This document shows positions 11,715 through 24,992 of a stretch of DNA of 64,000 nucleotides, piece by piece. The DNA comes from Piper betle. Taxonomy: Eukaryota > Streptophyta > Magnoliopsida > Piperales > Piperaceae. The notes under the pieces were generated by a model. The model was not told the DNA's origin. It ran no database searches and was given only the letters and a program-made list of their open reading frames with translations. Numbering within the stretch: position 1 is the first letter of the stretch; every line of letters begins with the position of its first letter. The stretch lies in contig JAURVB010014088.1 in the NCBI GenBank assembly GCA_033002965.1, positions 56,001 to 120,000 of the forward strand, given 5' to 3'. The position numbers and the translations under genes were made by a program.

Positions 11715-12185
11715 GTCGATAAGGGTGGTGGCCGAGCATTAGCCGGTATACTTTCGCAGGTGCCGCCTCGTGCTATTCTTGTAGAATGATCTTCATCAAC
11801 CATTGCCAATATATAGAGTCATCAGTCATTTTAATTACATTCTTAACAAGATGAATGCAAGAGTCATTATTGAAATAATCTGTACCATATATTATGTGTG
11901 ACATATACTGATACATGCATGCATGTACTTACTCATGGACCTCAAGGTTATTGTGATCATTGACGTCGTAGTGGTCATCGCGGTAGGTGTCAAGGGCGGC
12001 GGCCTCGCCTCCTTAGCCCGCCGCGTCCACTCCTCGTCGAACTCGGCGTTATGCCCGCAAACCGCCGGCAACAGTACTATCGACGACATCCCTGCTAAAC
12101 AAAGAAAGACGGTGATGAACAATTGCCACATCACTCGTGGGATCTCGATCGATAGAGTGCAGAAAACATTGCACAAGAGAGCCAT
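11715..12185 (-). pseudogene. Pectate lyase pseudogene (5' part only)
   Basis: The first exon starts at 12185 (MALLCNVFCTLSIEIPRV, with a signal-peptide-like hydrophobic run) and continues HNAEFDEEWTRRAKEA. A missing base near 11995 then shifts the frame, after which ALDTYRDDHYDVNDHNNLEVHE can be read up to a donor (GA/GTAAGT) near 11930. A second exon begins near 11787 with NSTRRHLRKYTG, characteristic of plant pectate lyases just before their Cys-Trp-Arg-Cys motif. There a stop (TAA) follows the TG dipeptide, and in IDRCW the Trp codon is TAG. Homology ends near 11715 and the catalytic parallel beta-helix is absent. With a frameshift, two stops and a missing 3' two-thirds, the gene is dead. 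In living relatives the product is a secreted pectin-cleaving enzyme of the cell wall. Confidence 0.85.
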
Positions 12186-12229
12186 GGCTGCTAATACAAG
12201 GAGACTAGGTAACAGATAACAACTCAATT

Positions 12230-14400
12230 TTGGGAGAAGTTTGAGCCGTGATTTTCATTGGTTTTTTAATAGTCATTTACTTGGTAAAGAAACCCAACAC
12301 TGCCCACTTGTACAGTTGAATGCCTTATGTTACGTAAAAACAGAATTTAGTTGATAACCGTATTGCGTTCTTTGACAGTACAGTTAATCAGTAACCAACC
12401 AATTTGGAGCTTAACGAAGTACGTAGTACATCATTTATATAGCTAGCCGCCCGCTTTTCTATGGTTCAAGCAACATCATCAAATTGCCCCTCCCCAAAAA
12501 TGAACGATTTTTATGAAAGAAACATGATTGTTGTTAATTGTGAACTACAAACAGTCCCGACAATATATATTGACCATCCACGGCAGATCGCATGATTTGC
12601 ATTATCCCAATAACTTATCTTATTCCTTTTCCTAGAATTTAACCATCAAAACCACAATTAGGCCCGTTTGGTATATAGTTGGCACGAAAATAGTGTAAAT
12701 ATTATATATATATATATATATAATAAATATATAATGAAATAAAATAACATAAAAATTTTGTAAATTTTCCTTATATGTTTAAATAATAAGAAAATAATAT
12801 AAAAATAAAATATCCATTCTCATGTGCACATGCCTCTTAAAATTTTTCCTAGTTTTTTTTTATTTTTCATAAGAAAATATTATTTTTAAAATTTTTTACA
12901 TAGATTCATTTTAACTAAAATTAGTTTTGTTTTAATAAATTTCAAGACATCTAAATACGATAAAATCTGTGACATTTAAATTTTATATTTCTTTCATGCA
13001 GTGTCATTCAATCTAAAAGTTTACCACTAATTTGTTTTAAATAAATTATTGGGAACCATTCACTACATTTTTTTTAACTCCACTACATAAATTAATTATG
13101 TCCTATATAAGACAAAATAATTTTATCGCCTCATAATATTTATTATTCTTTCACCTTATCTCCCAATTTCTTCTCTTAAATCATAATAATAATCAAGGAT
13201 ATGAAACCTACTTCAACTTTGCCCTCTAGTGATAATAATTTTGTCATAATTCAACAACTATTTACACAAAAATCACAAAAATTGAGTCCTTGTCGTTCTA
13301 TTTCTTTTCCAACTCTGTTCTCGATGCATGGTCACCACTAGGGTTGCTAAACGAGCGAGCGAGCCAAGCTCAGCTTGTGTTCAAACTCAGCTCAAATAGT
13401 TTGAAGTTCGTTTTAATTCGGTTCAAAATCAAACGAGTTTTAATCATATATGCTCGAAATCGACTCGAACTTTTTTATGATGTCTGAGCTCGACTCGACT
13501 AGAATACACTTAAACTATTTAAGTCAGTGTGGATTAGGCTCACTGCCTAAGTCTTCAATTTGAAGACCTCCCCTCTAAGTTATCCCACTACTTTGCTATT
13601 TTATTGAATATAAATAAATATAACTAGTTACAATTAAAATTATTAATATGTATATATACATAGATTATCTTAGTCAAAGGTAGATAATATTTCTATCTCA
13701 AATTTTAATTTCGATTGTTTGATTATAAGGACGGCCCGAATTTAATAAAAAAACCAAAAAAATAAATAATAAAACACCCTCACCACTACCATCATTTAGT
13801 ACGTAGTTAATAATAATATTTATTTATAATTTTAAATATATTTTGAATAGGTAAGTAATATTATGTATATTATTATATTATTTTATCGAAACGAGTTTAA
13901 GTCGAGATACGAGTTGAATTTGAATTATAACTTAGCCGAGTCGATTCAGACATTGTCTTGCTCAAACTCGTTTATAAAATTCAAGTTCGAGTCGAGTTTA
14001 AATTTGAGTATTTAAATATTAAATTTTAAATTGAGTCGAACTAGGCAAAATACCTAATTATCACAAAGTAATTCGCTCAATTAACCGGCTTCGTCACCGC
14101 ATATCTTAGCCCAGCCCTTCGTCACCCCATACCGTAGCCCAGCCGTGGTTACGAGGCGAACATTGGCGTACATTTTCAGGCGTGCACACATAAATGCTTA
14201 TCGTACGGCGCGGGATCATTGGCTCCTAATACAAAATGATATTATATATGATTAATATATAAAATAGAGTCATCCTTGTTGTCAAAATCTTGACCGTCGC
14301 AATTTGTAAGAATCACAACCGTCAGATAAGGGAAGGGGCCGACCATCCATCTTCCTCTTCTTATAATAATATTAACTAGCGACGAAACCGGCTGAACCCT
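12230..14400. other. Long intergenic region with repeats
   Basis: AT-rich DNA. A GGCCCGTTTGG motif at 12661, a common end of plant MITEs, is followed by a (TA)n run at about 12700-12722, but no matching inverted end was found. 13347-14045 is a degenerate repeat listed separately. 14050-14400 forms the promoter region of the eL34 gene. No coding exon is recognised. Confidence 0.5.
13347..14045. repeat. Dispersed degenerate repeat, copy 1
   Basis: This stretch is rich in GAGCTCGA / TTCAAACTCG / GTCGAGTC words and shares ordered blocks with 16490-17095, for example GCTAAACGAGCGAGC against GCTAAACGAACGAGC, and CATATATGCTCGAAATCGACTC against CATATATGTTAAAGATCGACTC. Similar words also occur at 37640-37870. 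No coding capacity is seen; transposon class unknown. Confidence 0.6.
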
Positions 14401-14402
14401 AG
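14395..14402 (+). promoter_or_regulatory. Telo-box-like element upstream of eL34
   Basis: AACCCTAG lies about 65 bases before the eL34 start codon. Telo-boxes (AAACCCTA) are a known feature of plant ribosomal protein promoters and leaders; function here is inferred from position. Confidence 0.45.
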
Positions 14403-14463
14403 CTCTTCCTTGCTACAGCCGCGGAGCGTGGCCGCCGCCGGCGAGGGGAGACGGAGATCGAAG

Positions 14464-16233
<1,770 letters not shown>

Positions 16234-16489
16234 ATATTATGTCTGAGATGAGCTTTCTTCGAGGCTGTATAAGAAATTTTGACTTGCCTACGAGGTGGAA
16301 TGGGGAGGACCAACAATTGGATGTGTATTTGTTGTTTAATTATACAGGAGGCTTTTTTCTTGTTTCTCATGTGCGACCCGCTGGAAGAACAGCCATTATT
16401 CTGTTGGTTATCTTTTACTGTATTTGTGACGTGCTTTATTATGTTAGTCGTTCCATTTTAAGTTAGTAGATTCCATCCTTTTTTTAAGG

Positions 16490-17095
16490 GAGCTAAACGA
16501 ACGAGCAAGTTGACTTGAACACGTGTTCAAGCTCAACTCATAGACGCTCGAACTTGACTTGAGAATAAGCGAATTTTGAGCATATATGTTAAAGATCGAC
16601 TCAAATAATTTTAATGTAGTTTGATTGGGTTCGAATATAATTAAAACTATCAAATTTTTAAGAGTTCAAAATTAGCATTGACTCGAATAGGTTCAAAGCT
16701 GGCTTGACTTGCTCAAGACCAACTTGACTTAAGCTTGAAATCAACCCATAACCACTCTATTATAACAAACAACGGCAATTATCCAATTTATTTGGCCTTT
16801 TTGTGACAAGCTTGCAATAATAGTTAAAGTAATATTTAAGGTAAATAAAATAAAAAATTTATTATAATTGAAACTAAAATTAATGTATTAAAAATCTAAT
16901 AAATATTAATGTATTGAATTTAATATTATATATTATATTGGCGAGTCAAATTCGAGCCAAATTATGAGTTATAATTGAGTCAAATCAAATTAAATAATTA
17001 TTCAAACTCAACTCGTAAAATTCAAATTTGAGGTTTAACAATTGATGGCCAAACAGTTACACGTCAAGTTTCAAATTGAATCAAATTGAGCGCCA
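16490..17095. repeat. Dispersed degenerate repeat, copy 2
   Basis: Shares ordered sequence blocks with 13347-14045, beginning at GCTAAACGAACGAGC and ending in TTCAAATTGAATCAAATTGAG. The two copies flank the eL34 gene in the same orientation. No coding capacity is seen. Confidence 0.6.
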
Positions 17096-17099
17096 AAAG

Positions 17100-18840
17100 T
17101 CTAGGAGTTGGCTCGTGACTAGTTGTGCACCTGCCTTTTGTAGTTGGGGATCTCTTCATTTTGCATGCTGTAGTTTTCGTTGAAAGTGATATAGTCTGTG
17201 TTTGTGGTTTGGATTAGTCATCTTTTAGAAGCAACCATACAGTTTAATTGGGCACAGTATTCATTGGGGTTAGAGGAAGTTGAAGGAGGTGCGAAGTCGG
17301 AAAAATTGGGTATGACATTTCACACAGATCTTTTCTTACTAATTGAGCATCCCCTTCATCTCCTCGTATCATGGAACTGCTATGGGGTGAGGGACAATGT
17401 TTAGAAGTATAATTACGGATGGAACAGCCCAAAGACAAGTGGTGTGTTCTTTTTTGCTCGAAGACAAGCAGTTGATCCTGCAATCAGCAGAACTTGTTCG
17501 AATGAATCTTTTTTTTATTGAAAGACGGTAATGGAGCTCTGTATTAGATGGTCTGGCGGAAGAGGAAACAGAGAGAGAGCTGTTGAAGATGTGCTTTGGA
17601 ACATGCAGTTTGCAGCTCAGTTCCAGGACGCTTGGAGGAGAGATACTCAAATTAGCGCTAAGAGTTCCCTATGCGCCTTCAATAGCTCCAGATGTTTGTT
17701 TCTAGGACTAGTTATTTGGGAAAAAAAGTTGTGGATATAAAATTATCAATGAAGCAAACTATTGTTGTATGCTTTGTATTGGAATGGCATGGAAAGAATT
17801 ATTCTTTATTCCCTTTTCCTCTTTAATTAAAGCTTGTTCAACCGTAAAAATGAGGATATGTAGCCTGTAGCTGCTGCTATCTGGGTCTCTGGCGTTACAT
17901 GAGTGTTAATTTTCATCATTCTTATAGGATATATATTCAATTTCCATTTCTATTTGTGAGTTTTTTTAAAAAAATGCTACGATGCAGAAAAAAACTTAAC
18001 CGAGAGGATCAAATGAAATAATCATGCAATTCGTTCAATTAAATCCAGCAAACGTGACTTTGGAAAAAAATTGAAAGTTATCAAGCATGGTGTGCCCATT
18101 GACGGATAAGAATGTGCGACGACTAACCTGTCCATGTGGCAAGGAGTGTACTTTTTACATTGCATGTCAGATGGAAGAGAACTAAAGGGGAGGGCATGTT
18201 GCAGATTGCAGATGTAACGGTTATGCAGACTAAGATTGCATTAGTTTTCTTTTTCAGGAAGGCTACGAAATGCCAACCCAAAAACAAGTACACAACAAGA
18301 AGTTGGCTATCTTTGCTTTTTGCTTCAATATCATGCGTGCAACTTTTGATACGTCATTGTCGTTGATACATATATCAGCAGCGTCTATTTATTTCTAGCA
18401 ATGGAGCGTTGACCGTGCGGTGGTAGCACGCTATACACGCAGCCGCCGGCCGAGGAAGGAGCATAGAAAAACCAGAGAAAAAGCAAGCAAGCAACTTTCT
18501 GGACCCAAAAAGATAAGGGTAAGGGTGTAAAAATGGACCACACAATTCAAAGTATGCATCAAACGCCAAAAAAGAGAGAAGTAGGAAGAAGATGGCGAAA
18601 GCGACGTCAGTGAGGGTACAGGCATATTACATGGGTTTGGGATGGAGCTACCCACCAACACCCAACACTCCCACTAAACGGTGGAGACTCCACCCACGTC
18701 AAAATGATTGTGACTGTAGAATCGATCAGCTGATGATTTATTGCACAAAAGGCTGGATTTCTTGGGAGCTCAGAAATGGTTTGGGAGGGGATGAACCCAG
18801 CTACTTGTTGGTGATCTTTTGTTTTTCCTTTTGTCGGGTC
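17100..18840. other. Intergenic region; promoter and leader of the PBL16-like gene at its right end
   Basis: No family match in any frame. A 60-70 codon frame near 17531-17740 is weakly protein-like but shows no motif. The last few hundred bases should hold the promoter and 5' UTR of the kinase gene. Confidence 0.5.
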
Positions 18841-18844
18841 TGAG

Positions 18845-21367
18845 ATGGGGAATTGTTGCCTCTGCTGGATGCCCTCTTCTGATTTCAGAGTTTCCTCTAA
18901 TGACAAGATTGGTCGGTACTTCCTCCTCTTCTTCATTATCTTGTCTTCTTTTTTGTACATAAGTTGCAGAGATTGTGTGATCATCTATATTAATCTACCT
19001 GTTCAGGTTTTGGAGGATCTTCAATTCTCATGTTTGCTGCTTGTGCTCAAAGGCTGTTTTTTTTTTTTTTGAGTATATCTTCCACTGCGGCACTCTTTAT
19101 GGGATGATTATCACTTTCATACTCAGCTCATGCTGCTTCTGTCGATATTGAATTTCATTTTTGGATTTTATGAATGCTGTACGCCTATTTTTTAAATAAA
19201 TAAAAAGGTTCTTTTGTTGGGAGTTGAACTATTATCACTTTTATTGGTTCCTTTATGCTGTTAATGCTTGCAATTAATTTGTTGTTAATAGTTTCTGTTC
19301 TTCCCAATTATTCTCATCATTTTGTTTAATTCCCTGTATGTAGATATACTCACACTAAACTAGTTTTCTCTACTTCTCTCTTTTTTAAAAAAAAGATTCT
19401 CCCCTCAACATCAGTGTACCCCAATAAAGGATGAACAAGTTGACACAAAGCTACCATCGAACCCTAAAGAAGTTGAAGATCTACGACGAGATTCTGCTCT
19501 AAATCCTCTAATCGCGTTTACTTATGATGAGTTGAAGATAGTTACTAAAGATTTCAAGGCGGAGAATCGACTGGGTGGTGGGGGGTTTGGGAGTGTCTAC
19601 AAAGGTTTTCTTTCTGAAGATTTGAGGGAAGGCTGCTCACCCTTTCAGGTTGCTGTCAAAGTCCACGATGGGGATAATAGTTATCAGGGCCACAGAGAAT
19701 GGCTGGTAAAGTTTCCCTATCACAAGAGCCTACAATATATGCATACTTAACTTTCGTTTGTGTTCAGGAGGTGTACTGGTCATTCTCTAACTATTTAGTT
19801 TCCTTATAGGCCGAGGTCATTTTTCTTGGCCAACTTTCACATCCACATTTGGTGAAGCTGATTGGATACTGCTGTGAAGATGATCACAGAATGCTTATAT
19901 ACGAATATATGCCTCGAGGAAGTGTAGAAAACAATCTTTTTTCAAGTGCGCATTCATCTTGTTCCTGCATTCATGCTCCTGTCATTTGGATTGTTGAATC
20001 TAATTCATATTGTTTTGGTGAACGAGAAGGGGTGCGAGGTTTCATGAGTATATGGCATAAAATCAGTCACATTAGAGACTTACCATATTGTTGTAGGTTG
20101 AATACCAAGAGAGACAGGCTTATTACTCTGCAACAACAGAGCGTATGGAAAACTTGGGGGAATCTGAAAAGTTTTGAGTTCGAAATTAAAGGGCAGACTC
20201 ATTTAGTAATAATAATAATAATGCCAAGAGGGTAGTTTTTATGGTGTTTGATGACATGGGATAAATGAAAATTTTTCCCTTATGTAGTTAAGATGTGCTT
20301 TTATTGTCAGTTATTTGAATCCTCAACAATTTTGATGTAAGAAAATACCTGTGTGCTTCAGGAATGCTGCCTCCCCTTCCTTGGGCTGTCAGGATGAAGA
20401 TTGCGTTCGAAGCAGCACAAGGAATTGCTTTCTTACATGAAGCTGAAACACCGGTTATCTATCGCGATTTAAAGACGTCTAATATATTGTTAGATCACGT
20501 CAGTATCAGGAATGTTTAATAGGTGTCATTTTCTCTTGAAAAAAAAATTAACGACCAAACCATATATTATTAATGTTTTCAGGATTACCATGTCAAGCTT
20601 TCAGACTTTGGGTTGGCTAAAGATGGACCTCTTGGAGACGAGTCACATGTTTCTACTCGTATTATGGGGACATTGGGATATGCAGCACCAGAGTATATAA
20701 TGACAGGTATAACTCTTTTGGAAATTCTAGCGAAGGAGTTCACTTGAGAATATTATTACTGCATGGATAAAACATCTCCTAACTTGGATGGGGGACAGAA
20801 TGCAAGCGTCAAAAGGGAAGAAATTGGTTACAAAACTTGCCTTAGAAGACCCGGTTGGCTTAGAAAGTATTAGTCAGCTATTTTTCTGTTCCAACTTGTA
20901 TAATCTTCCAAATGTTATAATCAACATATTATTTGATTTTCTTAATCAACTCATATATCTGTTCTGTTAACTTGTCGATAGTTCATACTTTTGAGTGTGC
21001 AAAATATTTGTCTTCAGGGCACTTAGCAGCAAGCAGTGATGTATACAGCTTTGGCATTGTTCTCTTAGAACTTCTCACGGGAAGAAGATCACTAGACAAG
21101 TCACGCCCGGCGCGGGAGCAAAACCTTGCCGACTGGGCACTACCTCTGCTGATCGAGAAGAAGAAATTATTGAACATTGTGGATCCAAGGCTTGGAGGCG
21201 ATTACCCAGCTAAAGGTGTGCACAAGGCTGCCATGCTTGCCTACCATTGCCTCAACCGAAACCCTAAAGCAAGGCCACTGATGAGAGATATAGTCGATTC
21301 ATTAGAACCGCTGCAGATTGCTGTTGAAACCACTGATGTTCCTGCGGACAAACTGGCTGAGAGATGA
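18845..21367 (+). CDS. PBL16: Receptor-like cytoplasmic kinase, subfamily VII, PBL16-like
   Basis: Six exons (18845-18915, 19396-19705, 19810-19945, 20362-20498, 20583-20706, 21018-21367) give 375 residues with consistent phase; the exon 1/2 junction is the least certain. The N-terminus MGNCCLCW carries a Gly2 myristoylation site and Cys palmitoylation sites for plasma-membrane anchoring. Kinase motifs in order: glycine loop [29 protein letters not shown] with the catalytic Lys, [11 protein letters not shown] (catalytic loop), [28 protein letters not shown] (activation segment, GT.GYAAPEY typical of this subfamily), [20 protein letters not shown] and [15 protein letters not shown]. The pattern matches PBL16 best among the PBS1-like family. 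Such kinases phosphorylate Ser/Thr and relay receptor-kinase signals in immunity or development. The catalytic loop reads YRD, so it is an RD kinase. No damage is seen. Confidence 0.93.
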
Positions 21368-21369
21368 TC

Positions 21370-23300
21370 AGAAGATACCTTCTTTTGCAAGTAGCTGGTT
21401 AATTTGTATTATCGATCTTGGAGATTAAGCTGGTTTTAGTTTTTTTTCAAGCTAGTTGGTTATGGAGGAAAATGTATATATACAGCATTGGGCAGAAAAG
21501 TTATGTATAAAAAATATGGAGTTGGAGAATTAGTAAAAACTGGGTTTTGGCATGCATGCTTTGTTAAAGTAAGAAAGGGGTTGTTGTCTTTGCAGCGTTG
21601 TTCCCCATCATAAACGTACACAGTGACCTGTAAAATTTTCCAAAATTTCACGTCTGGCTTGCAGCCGTCGTGAGTGAAGACAAGGGGCAGCAAAAAATGA
21701 GCTTAAATGTGATCTTCTATTTTGTGCAGCTTTAAGTTGAGGAAAGGGGTTGTCAAACCTGCAATAATTAATGGCGAGACAGAACACGGCCAAGTGAGGT
21801 AACACACTGCGTCACAAATGAACTCAAACTGTTCCAAGAAGCACATTTTAAAGAAGCATTTCATTATCAAATTAATCGTGGAATCTTTTAGATTTATACC
21901 TGACTATTTTTAAAAATTTTATTAAAATTAACCATTTTGTTTGAAATTAACCAATTTAACTCGACTCGGTGTAAAATTGAGTAAAAATATTGGCCGATTA
22001 TTTGGGTAAAAAATTAGACCAAGAATCGGTCAATCCTCACCCGAGTTGATGACGGTAAAAATAAACTGGTGGCAAAGGAGATTTGGCAGCTGGGTGGGTG
22101 GACGGAGACAGGGCAGGATAGGGTGAGCCTCGATAGGGTAGGTAGCGACAGGTGGGGGGAGATCTGGCGTCAGGGGGAGCCAAGGGCGGGATGGCAAGGC
22201 AACAACGAGTGGGGGTGATGGGGGAACGAGGTGCGGGGGCAAGGCGACAAGACCGGGGCAGGAGGCAGAGTAGTAGCGAGCAGCCAAGGGGGGGTGTAAA
22301 AGATGGGAAAAGGTAAAAAGAATGAAGGGTAATTTAAGTAATAAAAATTGGCTGGCTCTTTATGCTAATTAATAATAATAAAATAAATTTAAAAAATATT
22401 AAATAAAATATAATATAATTAAAAATAATCTAATAAAATATTATAAAATAATACGGGCCAAGAAGGAAGAGATTAATTACCGATTTTGACAGAATCAAGT
22501 AAATCGATTATTATCTGATTTTTAATGAATTTATCTTATTTTATGACCCTTTCAAATCTAATTTTTAATGAGTCGGCCTTATTTTATGACCCCTTTCAAA
22601 TCCGATTTAAAGTCTATAATTATATTTTTGAGCGCCAATTAAATTATAATTTCCAACCATAATATATTTTTTCGTGTACATGTGTATATTTTAGTTTCAG
22701 GAAAGTTTACAGTTGTATAGGCCTACAAATGTCATGAGTTCAAACGTAGGGCCCCACAAGGGGGAGGGATTGATGACTCCTGTTTCCAACGTGGTGGGAA
22801 GAGTCCGCTTTCCAGTTCATTCCTGTTTCCTCTTTTTACGTTCCCTCCCACTTTCACTTTCTCACTCCGTGTCTCCTTGCTTCCCTTTCACCACCCATTC
22901 ACTCATCACCCCCTTCTCATTTCTCTTATCAATCATCAAGGCTACCCTCACAGTATAAACAATTTCGATAATTAGCTCCGTAAGAGATAACACCATAGTA
23001 AAAATCTGGATGACAGATAATGGTGGGTGGTAGGAAAAGATTTTTTTTAAAAAAGAAGCCAGTGAAAATGGTCTTTTCTGATTGATCTGGATCCTACTCT
23101 GGCTACCAAGAGCTACATCAATTTTGGGTTCTTCACTGCACATCAACCTGATCATGAATTTTGGTTTCGTTACTACTAGTTCTTTTTCTTTTTGTGATGG
23201 TTTTGGCAGGAAGAGGTGATAGAATTCTTGTTTTTTCTCCTCCCATGGCTTCACTCCATAAATTTCTTCAGCAGTCTGAATTTGCAGACTGAGGTCTCTT
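21370..23300. other. Intergenic region
   Basis: 3' flank of the kinase gene, then AT-rich DNA interrupted by a GC-rich patch at 22030-22290. 22680-23300 is probably promoter and 5' UTR of the next gene. No coding exon is recognised. Confidence 0.5.
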
Positions 23301-23302
23301 TA

Positions 23303-24523
23303 ATGGTGGACCGCTTGTTCTTGACTTTTTGTGACTGGCTTCCTTGCTTTGAGTGCAGGATGTCAGGTCCTTCTCTTTCTTAGGAAGTTTGAGTTTAACT
23401 CGCCATTTTTTTTACTGATTTCAATAGATTTATGTGGTCTTTTTCATGGTGATTTTGAGGTTATCTGGTGATTATGATGGTCTGGGATGAGTTTTTAATT
23501 GTTTAGCAAGTGGGGCTCTTTGCTTGAGACGAATTTGATGAAGGATTTGGTCTGCAAGTTCTACTGCCCTTCTTTTGTTTGCTTCTGCAAATCCCCAGTT
23601 CCAATCTTTCCCCCTTGTTCATTAAAATTGGAAGGTGGCCAGCTTGTTCCTTCGTGTTTGCCTACTCCTCTGGTAGCTTTAAAGCAGTCAACTGATGGGA
23701 AGGTTGAGAATGGAAAGGATAGAAAAAGTAAGCAAGATGAAGTTGCCTTACCCAAAAGCAGCCTCAAAAAGGTTGATGGATCGGCTCCTAGGGAAGATGC
23801 TGTGATAAAGAGAGTTCAATGGATAGACTTCATTGGAAAAGAACTTGCTCAAATCAAGGAATATGAACCAAGGTCTGTACAATTTTCTTTCCAACCTTTT
23901 CTTCCCAACAAACAACTTCAGTCTTAATTTGGCAGTCCTATTGCTATTTTTTTAACCTTAGTTTGGAATGGGCAGTGCAGTTAAAGGTTTATGATGTTTT
24001 TGGAATTGACAGATATTGTTTTTATTTTTATTTTTAAAATTCAGCAGACATGTAATTATTTACTTTTGTTGATTCCTGTGAAATGTCTAATTCTGAAACA
24101 GAAAAGATGATGATCTTTTGTTTCATGTTTGAAGAAACAAAGATTATTGATCTCTTTCCGTTGAAGTTTATGTATACATATATGAAAGACACAAGTTCTT
24201 TGCTGTTGATTTAATGTAGTCAACACTTGGTGCAAATGTTCTGTAATCAAAGTCTCCATTGTAGGTGATGAAGTTTTCGTTTCATCCCATTAGTTTCAGA
24301 ATGGGAGCACATAATCTCGAAGACATTCCACACAGCCAATTAGTTTCAGAATTTCAACACGGAATTCATCAATGCCACTGCTTTTCATCTACGATATGTC
24401 CTTTACATAGTGTTGGCAAGTAGCCATTCTTACTCGCTGTTCTTCCAATTTCTATGCAGTGAATCAGGAGAATCATGTGACGAGGGTGGCGAAAACAGAG
24501 GCTGTTTTTGTGTCATTCAGTGA
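23303..24523 (+). CDS. Small conserved Cys-rich plant protein of unknown function
   Basis: Three exons (23303-23361, 23507-23872, 24460-24523) give 162 residues. Exons 2 and 3 are secure: ETNLMKDLVCKFYCPSFVCF is a strongly patterned Cys motif, KRVQWIDFIGKELAQIKEYE is a conserved helix-like segment, and the gene ends NRGCFCVIQ, a Cys-containing tail reminiscent of lipidation sites (inference). I recall plant proteins with this Cys block plus VQW..(F/L)GKEL..I(K/R)E layout, all uncharacterised. Exon 1 (MVDRLFLTFCDWLPCFEC) is chosen because its start, donor (AT/GTCAGG) and phase give a continuous frame, but the donor is ambiguous. The middle is Lys/Ser-rich and probably disordered. Confidence 0.75.
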
Positions 24524-24992
24524 GCTCCATCTTCTTTTGTGCAACCCTACACAAGAGCAGCTGCAGTAGAATGAAGTGCTTCATCTCATCAATTTGTCCC
24601 CCCAAACCATTACAGGGATTACAGTGGAAACATTAAATGACAAGAATCAAGCGCACAGGTTCTTGTTGCAAGGCAATCTGAATAATGAAGGGCTTGGAGG
24701 TGATCATCAGAGTGTTTATTTGAGCAATTGTTCAAGTTCTGCAACATTGGCATTGCAGATCATATTGCATTATGTAGCAAGAGGAACTACACTTCTTTTT
24801 ATACATGTTAGCAGCGATTGCAAAAAGAGGGGCGATCAAAGTTCAAACCAAGAGCAGTTCTTTCATTTCATTTACTGATCCCTTTCCGACATAAATATTG
24901 TACTACTTGATACGAAGCAACAGCACATCGTCTAGTACAGATTTTTTTTCTTGTTCGTTGATCAGCAACTACTAATATATATTCGTCGATCA
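24524..24992. other. 3' flank between converging genes
   Basis: Contains the 3' UTR of the 23303-24523 gene. One open frame (24576-24878) has no family motif. Confidence 0.5.

Noticed and set aside
12661..12730. Possible MITE beginning at GGCCCGTTTGG
   Set aside because: No matching inverted terminal repeat or target duplication was found downstream.
17531..17740. Weakly protein-like frame (EDVLWNMQFAAQFQDAW)
   Set aside because: No splice context, no recognisable family, and surrounding sequence is repeat-rich; evidence too thin for a gene call.
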